From: Cyclobacteriaceae bacterium
GTDB taxonomy: Bacteria; Bacteroidota; Bacteroidia; Cytophagales; Cyclobacteriaceae
Direction: 5' to 3'
Assembly: GCA_026129485.1 (NCBI GenBank)
Contig: JAHCHY010000003.1
Span: forward strand, 62,001-126,000
DNA length: 64,000 bases
Below, piece after piece: positions 51,865-60,117 of the stretch. The notes under the pieces were generated by a model. It was not told where the DNA came from, did not search any database, and saw nothing but the letters and a program-made list of their open reading frames with translations. The translations under genes and the position numbers were made by a program. Every line of letters starts with the position of its first letter. Positions within the stretch are counted from its first letter, which is position 1.

Positions 51865-52733
51865 TACATTAAGGGTATTAACAAAGTAACCTGTTTGCCG
51901 GCCACACCATCGTCCCGATCGGCCAACGTAAAGCCGGCCTGCGCCTGGTGTAACTGATTGATCCGCTCAAAACGTTCCCGCATCAGCGTCATACCCATCG
52001 AAGATTTTTTCACAGCCCCCGACAGGTTAGTGGAAACCGGGGCATACACATTTCCTTTACCCTCATCTTTGATAACACACTGAATGTGCCGGTTGGACGC
52101 AAGCGAAAAGTGTAATTCAATAATGCCGCCACCAGTCAGGCCGTGCCAGATGGCATTTTCAACAAAGGGCTGAATCATCATGGGTGGGATTTCCTGCTGC
52201 GCGGCATTTACATCAGCAGCTATGTGAATGTGGTAGGCCAACTCGTAGTTCATACGCAGTTGTTCCATTTCAATGTAGATACGATTGGCTTCAATTTCAT
52301 CGGCCAGCGATACGCTGCGCAAAGCAGAGCTCTCCAGCACGTGACGGATAAGGCGTGAGAATTTGATCAGGTATTCACCAGCCTTCGGCCCATCGTTGGC
52401 GAACATAAAGTGATGTATGGAGTTAAGGCAATTAAAAATGAAATGGGGGTGGATTTGTGCCCGCAGCGCTTTCAGCTCGCCTTCCGCCAGGCTGAGCTTC
52501 AGCTCCGTTTCCTTTTGCCGGAAGTGAGCCTCGCGCCTGGCGCGATAAAACACAAACACAATAAATGAAAATGCCACCACCACCGGTATAAGGGCAAGCA
52601 GTACGGTACGTTGAATCAGGTCCTGCTCGGCCTGTTGCTGCAAGAGCAGCTGCGCATCGGCCTGCACCTGCAACAGGTATCCATACGTGGTGTGCATAGC
52701 CCTGCCCGACTCCAACCTGTTAAACCATTCCAT
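51864..52733 (-). CDS. LytS-type sensor histidine kinase, short N-terminus
   Basis: 289 residues. One membrane helix (about 43-63), a coiled-coil signalling segment, phosphoacceptor His97 in RAQIHPHFIFNCLNS, N box PFVENAIWHGL and G box SMGMTLMRERFERI. The 40 residues before the helix resemble the end of a TPR sensor region seen in longer kinases of this type, so the sensor part may have been lost. Partner of the LytTR regulator. Confidence 0.9.
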   Translation of the reverse strand: MEWFNRLESGRAMHTTYGYLLQVQADAQLLLQQQAEQDLIQRTVLLALIPVVVAFSFIVFVFYRARREAHFRQKETELKLSLAEGELKALRAQIHPHFIFNCLNSIHHFMFANDGPKAGEYLIKFSRLIRHVLESSALRSVSLADEIEANRIYIEMEQLRMNYELAYHIHIAADVNAAQQEIPPMMIQPFVENAIWHGLTGGGIIELHFSLASNRHIQCVIKDEGKGNVYAPVSTNLSGAVKKSSMGMTLMRERFERINQLHQAQAGFTLADRDDGVAGKQVTLLIPLM

Positions 52734-52859
52734 AGACCTTTAAAAGGTATGAAAGATTTTGATACTGAAAGGGGGGCATGCAAGATTGAAGTAGGTTTAC
52801 TGTTAATCCTACTGCTGATTGCCGCTTGTTTGAACTTTCAAACGTTACCGGGAAATACT

Positions 52860-53804
52860 TTAGACTACCTTGGCGCCCAACGCACCCCAGGTTTGCGGGC
52901 CGGCAATGCCATCAGCAATAAGCTTGCTCTTCTTTTGAAAGACCTTCAGCGCCTCGTTGGTATCGGGATCAAACACACCATCTTCGCTCAGCATCGGGTG
53001 GGCGCCACGCTTGTTCAATGCACGCTGCAAAGCGACCACAGCCGGGCCGCAATCGCCTTTGCGCAAAAAAGCTCCGTTAATAATACGCTTATCAGCCACC
53101 CTGGGCCGGGTAAGCTTCGCTTCCATTACACCAAGCAACTCCTGGCTAACAATACCTGTTGCCATCAATCCCTGCTCCTTCTGAAAATTTTTAACGGTGC
53201 GTTCGGTTTTTATACCATAATCGCCATCTACAGTAATGGAATACCCGAGGTCGTACAACATTTTTTGCAGACGTACCACATCAGCTCCACGGCTGCCACG
53301 CTTATATATCATAATGGGCGATTGTGGTCGAAACGCATCATTGCTGAATACACCCGGGTTAACAAATGCCTTTACACTGCCTGTATGACGTGTACGTAAC
53401 ATTACACGGCCACCATTATCATCATTACCCAGGGCGGTATTGCCTTCCCAGCACATAAATGTTTTTCCGGCATCCACCCACTTCACAAAAATGCCCGTAT
53501 GATCGCACGTGCCATCACCATTCCAATCGAAAATAACAATGTCGGCCGGTTGAGGGGCCTCGGTGAGGCAGTTATTCGCTTTCCAGTAGTTGTATGCGGA
53601 ATGGCAATACTGAAATCCACGACTGGTATCAATATGGTTCAGCGGGTACCCAGCCCGATCAAATACCCAGCTTACAAAAATGGCACACCAGGGAACACCA
53701 TTAAGGCCATACCAGGCTCCGTATTTGGTTTTGTTGGAATGGGTCGGAGTTTCGCAGGTCCCGTTTTCTGCTTCGGCAATGGTAAGAACTGTTAGTCGCG
53801 ACAT
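52860..53804 (-). CDS. CHAP-domain protein with two peptidoglycan-binding domains
   Basis: 314 residues, no signal peptide. CHAP amidase/endopeptidase domain (about 1-135) with nucleophile Cys40 in GVPWCAIFVSW and His102 in CDHTGIFVKW; then two PG-binding-1 domains (about 165-220: GADVVRLQKMLYDLGYSITV, YGIKTERTVKNFQKEQGLMA; about 245-312: GPAVVALQRALNKRGAHPML, DTNEALKVFQKKSKLIADGI). The architecture is that of a cell-wall lysin. Without signal peptide it must leave the cell by another route or act on lysis. Confidence 0.9.
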   Translation of the reverse strand: MSRLTVLTIAEAENGTCETPTHSNKTKYGAWYGLNGVPWCAIFVSWVFDRAGYPLNHIDTSRGFQYCHSAYNYWKANNCLTEAPQPADIVIFDWNGDGTCDHTGIFVKWVDAGKTFMCWEGNTALGNDDNGGRVMLRTRHTGSVKAFVNPGVFSNDAFRPQSPIMIYKRGSRGADVVRLQKMLYDLGYSITVDGDYGIKTERTVKNFQKEQGLMATGIVSQELLGVMEAKLTRPRVADKRIINGAFLRKGDCGPAVVALQRALNKRGAHPMLSEDGVFDPDTNEALKVFQKKSKLIADGIAGPQTWGALGAKVV

Positions 53805-53849
53805 AATGCTTATCGTGTGATTAAGAAGTGGGTTATAAATAATCCGGTA

Positions 53850-54248
53850 CTAATACATTCTCAGGGCTTTGGAAGTGTCAATAAAGTTGTTGGCTGTTTC
53901 TTCCAGCAAATGCAACTGGGCCAGGTCTACTCCTTCATCGGTAATAAGCGTACGCAGTATTTCAAGACGCTGCAGCCTAAGAAAGGACTGCGAAGCAATC
54001 CTTGCATGTTCTTCGCGGGCCAGCACAGCCAGCTTAAAGTAGAGCTCTTCGCTTAGTAGCTCTGCATGTTCTCCTGATGTGGGTATGCGGCCTTCGGCCA
54101 GGTCGCTGCAGGTTTCTTTCATTACATACCCGATATGCTCCAGCAGGTTAGCCAGGCGCACGCGTTCATATGCGTTGGAGCGCGGCATCCGGTACACCAT
54201 CTCCTTTACTTCGTTGCCGATACGCCAAATGTCCATAATTGTGCTCAT
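53850..54248 (-). CDS. Small helical protein, paralogue 2 of a tandem pair
   Basis: 132 residues from ATG 54246-54248 (MSTIMDIWRIGNEVKEMVYR), overlapping the stop of paralogue 1 by 4 bp (ATGA). All-helical. The core HAELLSEELYFKLAVLAREE and end LHLLEETANNFIDTSKALRM align with paralogue 1. No family recognised. Confidence 0.6.
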   Translation of the reverse strand: MSTIMDIWRIGNEVKEMVYRMPRSNAYERVRLANLLEHIGYVMKETCSDLAEGRIPTSGEHAELLSEELYFKLAVLAREEHARIASQSFLRLQRLEILRTLITDEGVDLAQLHLLEETANNFIDTSKALRMY

Positions 54249-54706
54249 GCCCATAACGTTTTTGCAGTGGTCAGAAAATGACTGGCTGCTTCATCCAGCA
54301 GCACAAGCTCGCGCGGGTCGATTATACCCGCTATAAATTCCCGATGCAGTAATTCAACGCGGTGAGTTTGCTTCAGCTTATCAACCAAAGCCCGGGCATG
54401 ATCGGGGCCCAAAGCCACTTCAAGCTGGAAGTAAAGCTGGTGGCTGAGCAGGTCGAGCTTTTCGCAATTGCCAACGGGGAAAAAACCCGCGGTCAGCTTG
54501 TCGAACATATCTTTTATCGTTTCGCCAGCTTCATCCAGGCTTGCCGCCAGGCTATCCCGGTCGGCCGGGCTTTGCTTTTTAAGCAGGTTAACGAAGTAAA
54601 AAATTTCGCGACTTACCCGTAAAACATCGATTACGAGGGCCATGAACACCCCGTGAGGAGTAAAGTTGTCGTCTGTAAGAGCAGGGTTGAATTGTATAGT
54701 TTGCAT
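54245..54706 (-). CDS. Small helical protein, paralogue 1 of a tandem pair
   Basis: 153 residues from ATG 54704-54706 (MQTIQFNPALTDDNFTPHGV). Core KLDLLSHQLYFQLEVALGPD and end LVLLDEAASHFLTTAKTLWA match paralogue 2. A GTG 16 codons upstream would place the N-terminus inside the 45-nt palindrome and is not preferred. The two genes overlap by 4 bp. Confidence 0.6.
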   Translation of the reverse strand: MQTIQFNPALTDDNFTPHGVFMALVIDVLRVSREIFYFVNLLKKQSPADRDSLAASLDEAGETIKDMFDKLTAGFFPVGNCEKLDLLSHQLYFQLEVALGPDHARALVDKLKQTHRVELLHREFIAGIIDPRELVLLDEAASHFLTTAKTLWA

Positions 54707-54737
54707 GCCGGGAAATTCGACAGGCGGATTTTTCGAA

Positions 54738-54782
54738 TCAACGGGTTTTTTCACGTATTAAATACGTGAAAAAACCCGTTGA
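54738..54782. promoter_or_regulatory. 45-nt perfect palindrome
   Basis: Two perfect 22-nt arms (54738-54759 and 54761-54782) around a single A. It lies 31 bp upstream of the paralogue 1 start. No T tract follows the stem on either strand, so it is not a standard terminator; it may be an operator or an RNA structure in the leader. Confidence 0.75.
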
Positions 54783-55066
54783 CAAAGTGGATATTAATTC
54801 ATATAAGGCCGAACCCATGAATTTGTTCTCATCACTCCAATTTTAATTTATACACATGGAGGCTGCTGGCATTTAAGTTTTGTATAAAGCTGACGATACA
54901 AGGTGCCTACCAGGTACCGGAGTATATTTTTAGCATTCCACCATTATTACTAAAATCTTCAATACGGAACATTATAATCTCGAAAACAGACAAATACTTA
55001 CCTCCCTGCGGGGACTTCATAATGTTCTCTTATTTTTAGGAAGCTTGTTAACCGGGGCGGTGTGTT
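54783..55066. other. Intergenic region with no recognised gene
   Basis: 284 bp between the palindrome and the small membrane ORF. A/T-rich, with a short inverted segment near 54910-54920 (ACCAGGTACC). I see no convincing promoter, RNA or coding region. Confidence 0.5.
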
Positions 55067-55207
55067 ATGTATAATTTATTATCGCAAGAAGTTTCCATCA
55101 TCGTAATCGGTTGCACCTTCTTTCTGTTAGTGGCAGGGCACATCAGCGTAAAACAAACCATGCCGGCACCGGGGTACACATTGATGCATCTTATAAATAC
55201 GAACTGA
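55067..55207 (+). CDS. Possible 46-residue membrane peptide
   Basis: ATG at 55067, TGA at 55205-55207, 3 bp before the start of the NarL-type regulator. MYNLLSQEVSIIVIGCTFFL is followed by LVAGHISV, i.e. one membrane helix, then a short polar tail. It resembles the start of the one-helix kinases that partner NarL regulators in this phylum, so it may be a remnant or a true micro-protein. Confidence 0.4.
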   Translation: MYNLLSQEVSIIVIGCTFFLLVAGHISVKQTMPAPGYTLMHLINTN

Positions 55208-55210
55208 TCT

Positions 55211-55846
55211 ATGCATATCAATATCGGAATTGTTGATGATCATGTGTTATTCGGTAAATCGCTTGCCACATTACTGCATACATTTGAGGGGTTCCAGGTT
55301 GTGGTAGATGCCCGCAACGGTGCTGAGCTGCTGGATAAATGCAGTAAACTAAAACAACTGCCCGATATTATGCTGATTGATGTTGAGATGCCGGTAATGA
55401 ACGGGCAGGAAACTGCACAGGCACTCAAAAACAACTATCCGGCTATACGATTGGTTGCCTTGTCGGTGAATAAAAGTGATAACAGCGTGATCAGCATGAT
55501 GCGGGCGGGTTGTTGTTCGTATTTGCTTAAAGACAGCCCGCCCCGGGTCCTGGAACAAGCATTACGCGAAGTATATGTAAATAGTTACTACAACTCCGAA
55601 ATTCATAACAACTCGTTAGGCAAGCTGTTGGTAACCTACAAGGATGCCCCACCCTTTACCGAAGCAGAGATGGAATTTCTGAGATTGGCCTGCTCTGAAA
55701 TTACCTATAAACAAATTGCTGAAGCCATGAATGTAAGCGCACGCACAGTGGATGGTTATCGCTCAAACCTGTTTGAAAAGCTGAATGTACAAACCCGCAC
55801 CGGCATGATACTGGAGGCTATGCGCAGAGGTCTTTTGAAATTATAA
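55211..55846 (+). CDS. NarL/FixJ-type response regulator
   Basis: 211 residues. REC domain with IVDDHVLFGKSL and phospho-acceptor Asp57 in IMLIDVEMPVMNG, SVNKSD, KDSPP; C-terminal LuxR HTH (about 145-210): FTEAEMEFLRLACSEITYKQ, IAEAMNVSARTVDGYRSNLF. No partner kinase gene is adjacent. Confidence 0.94.
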   Translation: MHINIGIVDDHVLFGKSLATLLHTFEGFQVVVDARNGAELLDKCSKLKQLPDIMLIDVEMPVMNGQETAQALKNNYPAIRLVALSVNKSDNSVISMMRAGCCSYLLKDSPPRVLEQALREVYVNSYYNSEIHNNSLGKLLVTYKDAPPFTEAEMEFLRLACSEITYKQIAEAMNVSARTVDGYRSNLFEKLNVQTRTGMILEAMRRGLLKL

Positions 55847-55918
55847 AGGTAGTTCCAGCAGCATCTGTACTGGATATGTGCATGGCAAACAGATGAGATT
55901 CCGTTTCCGGTAATCTTG

Positions 55919-55926
55919 TATCTTTG
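55919..55926 (+). promoter_or_regulatory. Candidate -7 element for hpt
   Basis: TATCTTTG, perfect TANNTTTG, 18 nt before the ATG at 55945. No clear -33 element. Confidence 0.5.
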
Positions 55927-55944
55927 CAGCCCTTATTTTGACCT

Positions 55945-56484
55945 ATGAAGGTACAAGACCTTGATTTTAAAAAGTTTATAAGCGCCCCGGCATTGTCCGA
56001 AAAGGTGCGCGCGCTGGCACAGAAAATCAACCAGGACTATAAAGATAAAACCCCGGTATTTCTTCCCATCCTTAACGGATCGTTCATGTTTGCATCCGAT
56101 CTGTTAAAAGAAGTGAAAGTACCTTGCCGCGTATCGTTTGTAAAAACATCATCCTACTCGGGCACATCCAGCACCGGCCAGCTCAAAACACTTATCGGGC
56201 ATGATGAAAGCCTGTTCAATCAGCACATCATTATTGTAGAAGATATTGTTGACACCGGGCTTACGCTCGAAAAAATAATTGAGGAGCTGCGTGGCCTGGG
56301 AGCCAAATCGGTAGAGGCTGTTACCCTGCTGCGGAAGAAACCCGCTCGTGAAAAAAAGATTGATGTAAAGTATGTGGGTTTTGAGCTGGACGAAGAGTTT
56401 GTGCTGGGCTATGGATTGGATTACGATGGCCTGGGCCGTAATCATAAAGATTTGTACAAGCTGGCCGAAAAAGCTCCTGCGTAA
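55945..56484 (+). CDS. hpt: Hypoxanthine phosphoribosyltransferase
   Basis: 179 residues. Salvages hypoxanthine (and guanine) with PRPP to IMP/GMP. The PRPP-binding loop is IIIVEDIVDTGLTL; LPILNGSFMFASDL, SFVKTSSYSGTSSTG and FELDEEFVLGYGLDYDG near the C-terminus are family-typical. First gene of the conserved hpt-adk-obgE run; gap of 82 bp to adk. Confidence 0.94.
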   Translation: MKVQDLDFKKFISAPALSEKVRALAQKINQDYKDKTPVFLPILNGSFMFASDLLKEVKVPCRVSFVKTSSYSGTSSTGQLKTLIGHDESLFNQHIIIVEDIVDTGLTLEKIIEELRGLGAKSVEAVTLLRKKPAREKKIDVKYVGFELDEEFVLGYGLDYDGLGRNHKDLYKLAEKAPA

Positions 56485-56566
56485 CAGCCCGAAAATTAGT
56501 TTAGCGAATTGCCGCAAGGGTACTTATCTTGCGCTCCCCATATAGTAACAAATATTTAATACAGGC

Positions 56567-57136
56567 ATGATCAATCTCGTTCTCTTCGGCCCGCCAGGTG
56601 CAGGCAAAGGCACACAAAGCGAAAAGCTGATTCAACAGTATGGCTTTGTGCACATCAGCACAGGCGACTTGTTCCGGTGGCACACCAAAAACGACACACC
56701 GCTGGGTAAACGTGTAAAAGAGATCATGAACAGTGGCGCATTAGTGCCCGATGAAATTACCATTGCCATGCTGAAGGAAGAGCTGGACAAAAATCCGCAG
56801 GCAAAGGGCTTTTTATTTGATGGCTTTCCGCGAACCGTGCCGCAGGCCGAAGCGCTGGATGTTTTCATGAAGTCGAACGGCTCTGCTATACATCATGTAA
56901 TTGCATTGGATGTTACCGAAGCCGAAGTGCGTGCACGCATTGCCAAGCGCAGAACCATCGAGAACCGGGCCGATGATGAAGAAGAAAAGCTGAACAAACG
57001 CATTACGGAGTACTTTACCAAAACCATTCATGTGCTGCCTTATTATGAAAAGCAAGGCCGCCTGAAAACCGTGCAGGGTATTGGCGAGATTGAAACCATC
57101 TTTAGCAACATTACAGCCATTATCGATCAGAAATAA
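56567..57136 (+). CDS. adk: Adenylate kinase
   Basis: 189 residues. Converts ATP + AMP to two ADP. P-loop GPPGAGKGT (residues 8-16), AMP-binding STGDLFRWH, LFDGFPRTVPQAEAL, and RIAKRRTIENRADD. The LID region is the short, zinc-less form, as in other Bacteroidota. It is followed by the 7-nt repeat array before obgE. Confidence 0.95.
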   Translation: MINLVLFGPPGAGKGTQSEKLIQQYGFVHISTGDLFRWHTKNDTPLGKRVKEIMNSGALVPDEITIAMLKEELDKNPQAKGFLFDGFPRTVPQAEALDVFMKSNGSAIHHVIALDVTEAEVRARIAKRRTIENRADDEEEKLNKRITEYFTKTIHVLPYYEKQGRLKTVQGIGEIETIFSNITAIIDQK

Positions 57137-57139
57137 TTC

Positions 57140-57181
57140 GTTACCAGTTGCCGGTTGCCGGTAACTGGTAACCGGCAACCG
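57140..57181. repeat. 7-nt tandem repeat array before obgE
   Basis: Six contiguous heptamers of consensus GTTRCCG/GTAACCG, ending 3 nt before the obgE ATG. The first and second halves are nearly complementary, so 57141-57154 and 57158-57171 can pair (14 bp, one mismatch) around a 3-nt loop. Confidence 0.75.
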
Positions 57182-57184
57182 AAA

Positions 57185-58174
57185 ATGTCTTCTCCCAACT
57201 TCATCGATTATGTAAAGTTCAACTCGCGATCGGGTAATGGCGGTGCGGGATGCCTGCATTTTCATCGCGAAAAGTTTATTGAAAAAGGCGGACCCGATGG
57301 TGGTGATGGCGGTCGCGGTGGTCATGTGATTTTGCGGGGCAATGCACAGTTGTGGACGTTACTCCACTTAAAGTATCGCAAGCACATTATTGCCGAAAAC
57401 GGTAACCCTGGCGAAGGTCAGAACCGTACCGGTGCATTTGGTAAAGACGAAATCATTGAAGTGCCGTTGGGCACGGTAGCCCGTAATGCCGACACAAACG
57501 AAATTGTTTGTGAAATCAATGAAGACGGTAAAGAAGTTATTCTTACACCCGGTGGCCGGGGTGGTAAGGGAAATGCCTTCTTTGCAACCTCCACCAACCA
57601 GGCGCCTCAACATGCACAACCCGGTGAGCCCGGCCGCGAAGAGTGGATCATACTGGAGTTAAAATTATTGGCCGATGTGGGGCTGGTGGGTCTTCCGAAT
57701 GCCGGCAAGTCTACCCTGCTCTCGGTGGTATCGGCAGCAAAACCCAAAATTGCCGACTATGCATTCACCACACTTACACCCAACCTGGGTGTTGTAAAAT
57801 ACCGCGATGACCGGTCGTTTGTAATGGCCGATATACCCGGCATTATCGAAGGCGCTGCCGAAGGAAAAGGTTTGGGAATCCGCTTTCTCAAACACATTGA
57901 ACGCAACTCACTGCTCCTGTTTCTCATTCCGGCCGATTCGAAGAACATTGCGGAAGAGTATGCGGTTTTGCTGAACGAGCTCCGCAAGTATAATCCCGAG
58001 CTGCTCGATAAAAAGAGAATCCTGGCCATCTCCAAAAGCGACATGCTGGATGATGAGCTGAAGACCGAGCTGCAGAAAGAAATCCCTACAGAGCTTCCGT
58101 CCGTTTTTATCTCATCCGTTATCAGCCAGGGTATTACCGAGCTGAAAGACCTGATCTGGCGAACCCTGCACTAA
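57185..58174 (+). CDS. obgE: GTPase Obg/CgtA
   Basis: 329 residues from ATG 57185; an upstream extension of the frame would translate the repeat array. N-terminal Gly-rich Obg fold ([34 protein letters not shown]), then a GTPase domain with G1 [10 protein letters not shown]2 AFTTLTPN, G3 [12 protein letters not shown] and G4 SKSD. No C-terminal OCT domain, which is usual outside Firmicutes. Ribosome-associated GTPase needed for 50S maturation and growth. Confidence 0.95.
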   Translation: MSSPNFIDYVKFNSRSGNGGAGCLHFHREKFIEKGGPDGGDGGRGGHVILRGNAQLWTLLHLKYRKHIIAENGNPGEGQNRTGAFGKDEIIEVPLGTVARNADTNEIVCEINEDGKEVILTPGGRGGKGNAFFATSTNQAPQHAQPGEPGREEWIILELKLLADVGLVGLPNAGKSTLLSVVSAAKPKIADYAFTTLTPNLGVVKYRDDRSFVMADIPGIIEGAAEGKGLGIRFLKHIERNSLLLFLIPADSKNIAEEYAVLLNELRKYNPELLDKKRILAISKSDMLDDELKTELQKEIPTELPSVFISSVISQGITELKDLIWRTLH

Positions 58175-58245
58175 GCAGACATCTTGTCAACATTTCTGTT
58201 ATTGGCAAAATTCTTGTCATTTTTGCTGCGCATTAAAGCGAATCA

Positions 58246-58806
58246 ATGGAAAATCATACTCAACCCGGGCAGGAACTGGAAAAGCACGATGAATTGAACA
58301 CCGAAATCCCAAAGGGACAATCGGAAGAACCCGTGGAAACTGCAACACAGGAAGAAATTGCTCCGCTTAAGAAATTACAGGACGATTTGGCAGAAGCTAA
58401 AGACAAGTACGTTCGGCTTTATGCCGAGTTCGACAACTTCAGGAGAAGATCGGCCAAAGAAAAACTCGAGCTGATTCAATCGGCCAACGAGCAGCTGCTG
58501 AAAGCCCTGCTGCCTGTAGCGGATGACTTTGAACGGGCCGAAAAATCGTATAAAGATCGTAGCGATAAGGAAGCCGAAGGATTTCTGCTGATCCAGAACA
58601 AGTTCAGAAAAACGCTGGATCAGTATGGTGTAAAGGCAATGGAAACAGCAGCCGGTTCGGAATTCAATGCCGACCTGCACGAAGCTATCACGCAAGTGCC
58701 TGCACCAGACGAAAAACTGAAAGGAAAAATTATAGATACAGTAGAAAAAGGTTACCTGCTTCATGACAAGGTAATCCGATTTGCTAAAGTGGTTGTTGGA
58801 AGCTAA
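58246..58806 (+). CDS. grpE: GrpE nucleotide exchange factor
   Basis: 186 residues. Acidic disordered N-terminus, long coiled coil (about 38-80: DKYVRLYAEFDNFRRRSAKE), four-helix and beta-wing region with ADLHEAITQVPAPDEKLKGK and GYLLHDKVIRFAKVVV. It releases ADP from DnaK. 46 bp upstream of dnaJ. Confidence 0.95.
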   Translation: MENHTQPGQELEKHDELNTEIPKGQSEEPVETATQEEIAPLKKLQDDLAEAKDKYVRLYAEFDNFRRRSAKEKLELIQSANEQLLKALLPVADDFERAEKSYKDRSDKEAEGFLLIQNKFRKTLDQYGVKAMETAAGSEFNADLHEAITQVPAPDEKLKGKIIDTVEKGYLLHDKVIRFAKVVVGS

Positions 58807-58811
58807 TTCTC

Positions 58812-58845
58812 CTTCAACTTCTATCTTCTAACTTCTATCTTCTGA
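58812..58845. repeat. 7-nt tandem repeat array before dnaJ
   Basis: Four contiguous heptamers (58818-58845) alternating CTTCTAT and CTTCTAA/CTTCTGA, preceded by a 6-nt partial unit. The array ends 7 nt before the dnaJ ATG (58853). Confidence 0.75.
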
Positions 58846-58852
58846 TTTAACG

Positions 58853-59971
58853 ATGTCAACAAAACGCGATTATTACGAAATACTGGGTGTAGGTAAAAAC
58901 GCCACTCCGGAAGAAATTAAAAAAGCTTACCGGAAGGTTGCTATTCAATATCACCCGGACAAAAACCCGGGCAATAAAGAAGCTGAAGAAAAATTTAAAG
59001 AAGCAGCAGAAGCGTATGAAGTACTGAGCGATAACGAAAAGCGCGCACAGTACGACCGTTTTGGTCATCAGCGCCCCGGTGCCGGTGGTTTCCGCGGGCA
59101 GGATATGAACATGGAAGACATCTTCAGCCAGTTCGGAGATATTTTTGGAGGTGGAAGCCCGTTCGATAGCTTCTTTGGAGGTGGCGGTGGCAGCAGAACA
59201 CGCCAGCGCAAAGGTTCAAACCTGCGCATCAAGCTTAAGCTTTCGCTGGAAGAGATTGCCAATGGTGTTGAAAAGAAGATAAAAGTAAACCGCCTGATCC
59301 GGGCCGAAGGTGTAACATTCAAGAACTGCACAAACTGCGGAGGTACCGGCCAGGTGCGCAAAGTAGTAAACACCATGCTGGGCCAGATGGTATCAACCAC
59401 CACGTGCCCTGCCTGTAACGGTGCCGGGCAACTAATCGATAAAAGACCGCCCGGTGTGGATAGTTCCGGCCTCGTTTCCAAAGAAGATGTGATTACCGTA
59501 AAAATCCCGGCCGGTGTAAGCGAAGGCATGCAGCTTTCCATGTCAGGTAAAGGAAATGAAGCACCCGGTGGCGGAATTCCGGGTGATCTCCTGATCCTGG
59601 TTGAAGAAACAGAAGACAAAGAGCTGAAACGTAACGGCAACGACCTGATCTACGATCTGCACATCAGCTTCATTGATGCAGCCCTCGGCACTACGGTAGA
59701 AGTACCTGCCGTAGGTGGCAAGGCCCGCATTAAAGTAGAACCCGGAACCCAAAGCGGTAAAATTTTACGCTTACGCGGAAAAGGCCTGAAAGACATTAAC
59801 GGGTACGGTTCTGGCGATCAGCTCATCTATATTAATGTGTGGACACCCAAAAAGCTTACAGCCGAAGAGAAAGCCAAGCTGGAGTCCTTGCGTAGCTCAA
59901 CCAACTTCCAGCCGCATCCGGATAGCACAGACAAAGGCTTTTTTGACCGTATGAAAGAATATTTCGGGTAA
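58853..59971 (+). CDS. dnaJ: DnaJ co-chaperone with reduced zinc region
   Basis: 372 residues. J domain (1-70) with HPD in QYHPDKNPG, Gly/Phe-rich region (about 75-120), substrate-binding domains and C-terminal dimerisation part. The central region has only two CxxCxGxG motifs, CTNCGGTG and CPACNGAG (about residues 159-192), instead of four. The two present are the inner pair that forms zinc centre II; the outer pair forming centre I is missing. It stimulates DnaK ATPase. Confidence 0.95.
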   Translation: MSTKRDYYEILGVGKNATPEEIKKAYRKVAIQYHPDKNPGNKEAEEKFKEAAEAYEVLSDNEKRAQYDRFGHQRPGAGGFRGQDMNMEDIFSQFGDIFGGGSPFDSFFGGGGGSRTRQRKGSNLRIKLKLSLEEIANGVEKKIKVNRLIRAEGVTFKNCTNCGGTGQVRKVVNTMLGQMVSTTTCPACNGAGQLIDKRPPGVDSSGLVSKEDVITVKIPAGVSEGMQLSMSGKGNEAPGGGIPGDLLILVEETEDKELKRNGNDLIYDLHISFIDAALGTTVEVPAVGGKARIKVEPGTQSGKILRLRGKGLKDINGYGSGDQLIYINVWTPKKLTAEEKAKLESLRSSTNFQPHPDSTDKGFFDRMKEYFG

Positions 59972-60011
59972 ATCGTAACTTTTTTATCCGAATCCATAAC
60001 CCTTTGCAGAG

Positions 60012-60045
60012 TAACCCGTATAACCACCATTACGGGTTATTTTTT
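60012..60045 (+). terminator. Rho-independent terminator of dnaJ
   Basis: TAACCCGTA and TACGGGTTA form a 9-bp stem around a 10-nt loop, followed by TTTTTT, 40 bp after the dnaJ stop codon. Confidence 0.9.
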
Positions 60046-60117
60046 GGTCTTTCACATTGAAAACCAACATTCTCACCCGGAATAAACATTAACCTGGACT
60101 AACACGTATTTACGTAC

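Noticed and set aside
52611-53399. 262-codon plus-strand frame with a hydrophobic segment at 52749-52860
   Set aside because: It crosses antisense through the kinase and CHAP genes; the hydrophobic stretch alone is not enough to call a gene.
54738-54782. End of an insertion sequence
   Set aside because: No transposase gene, second end or target-site duplication is visible around the palindrome.
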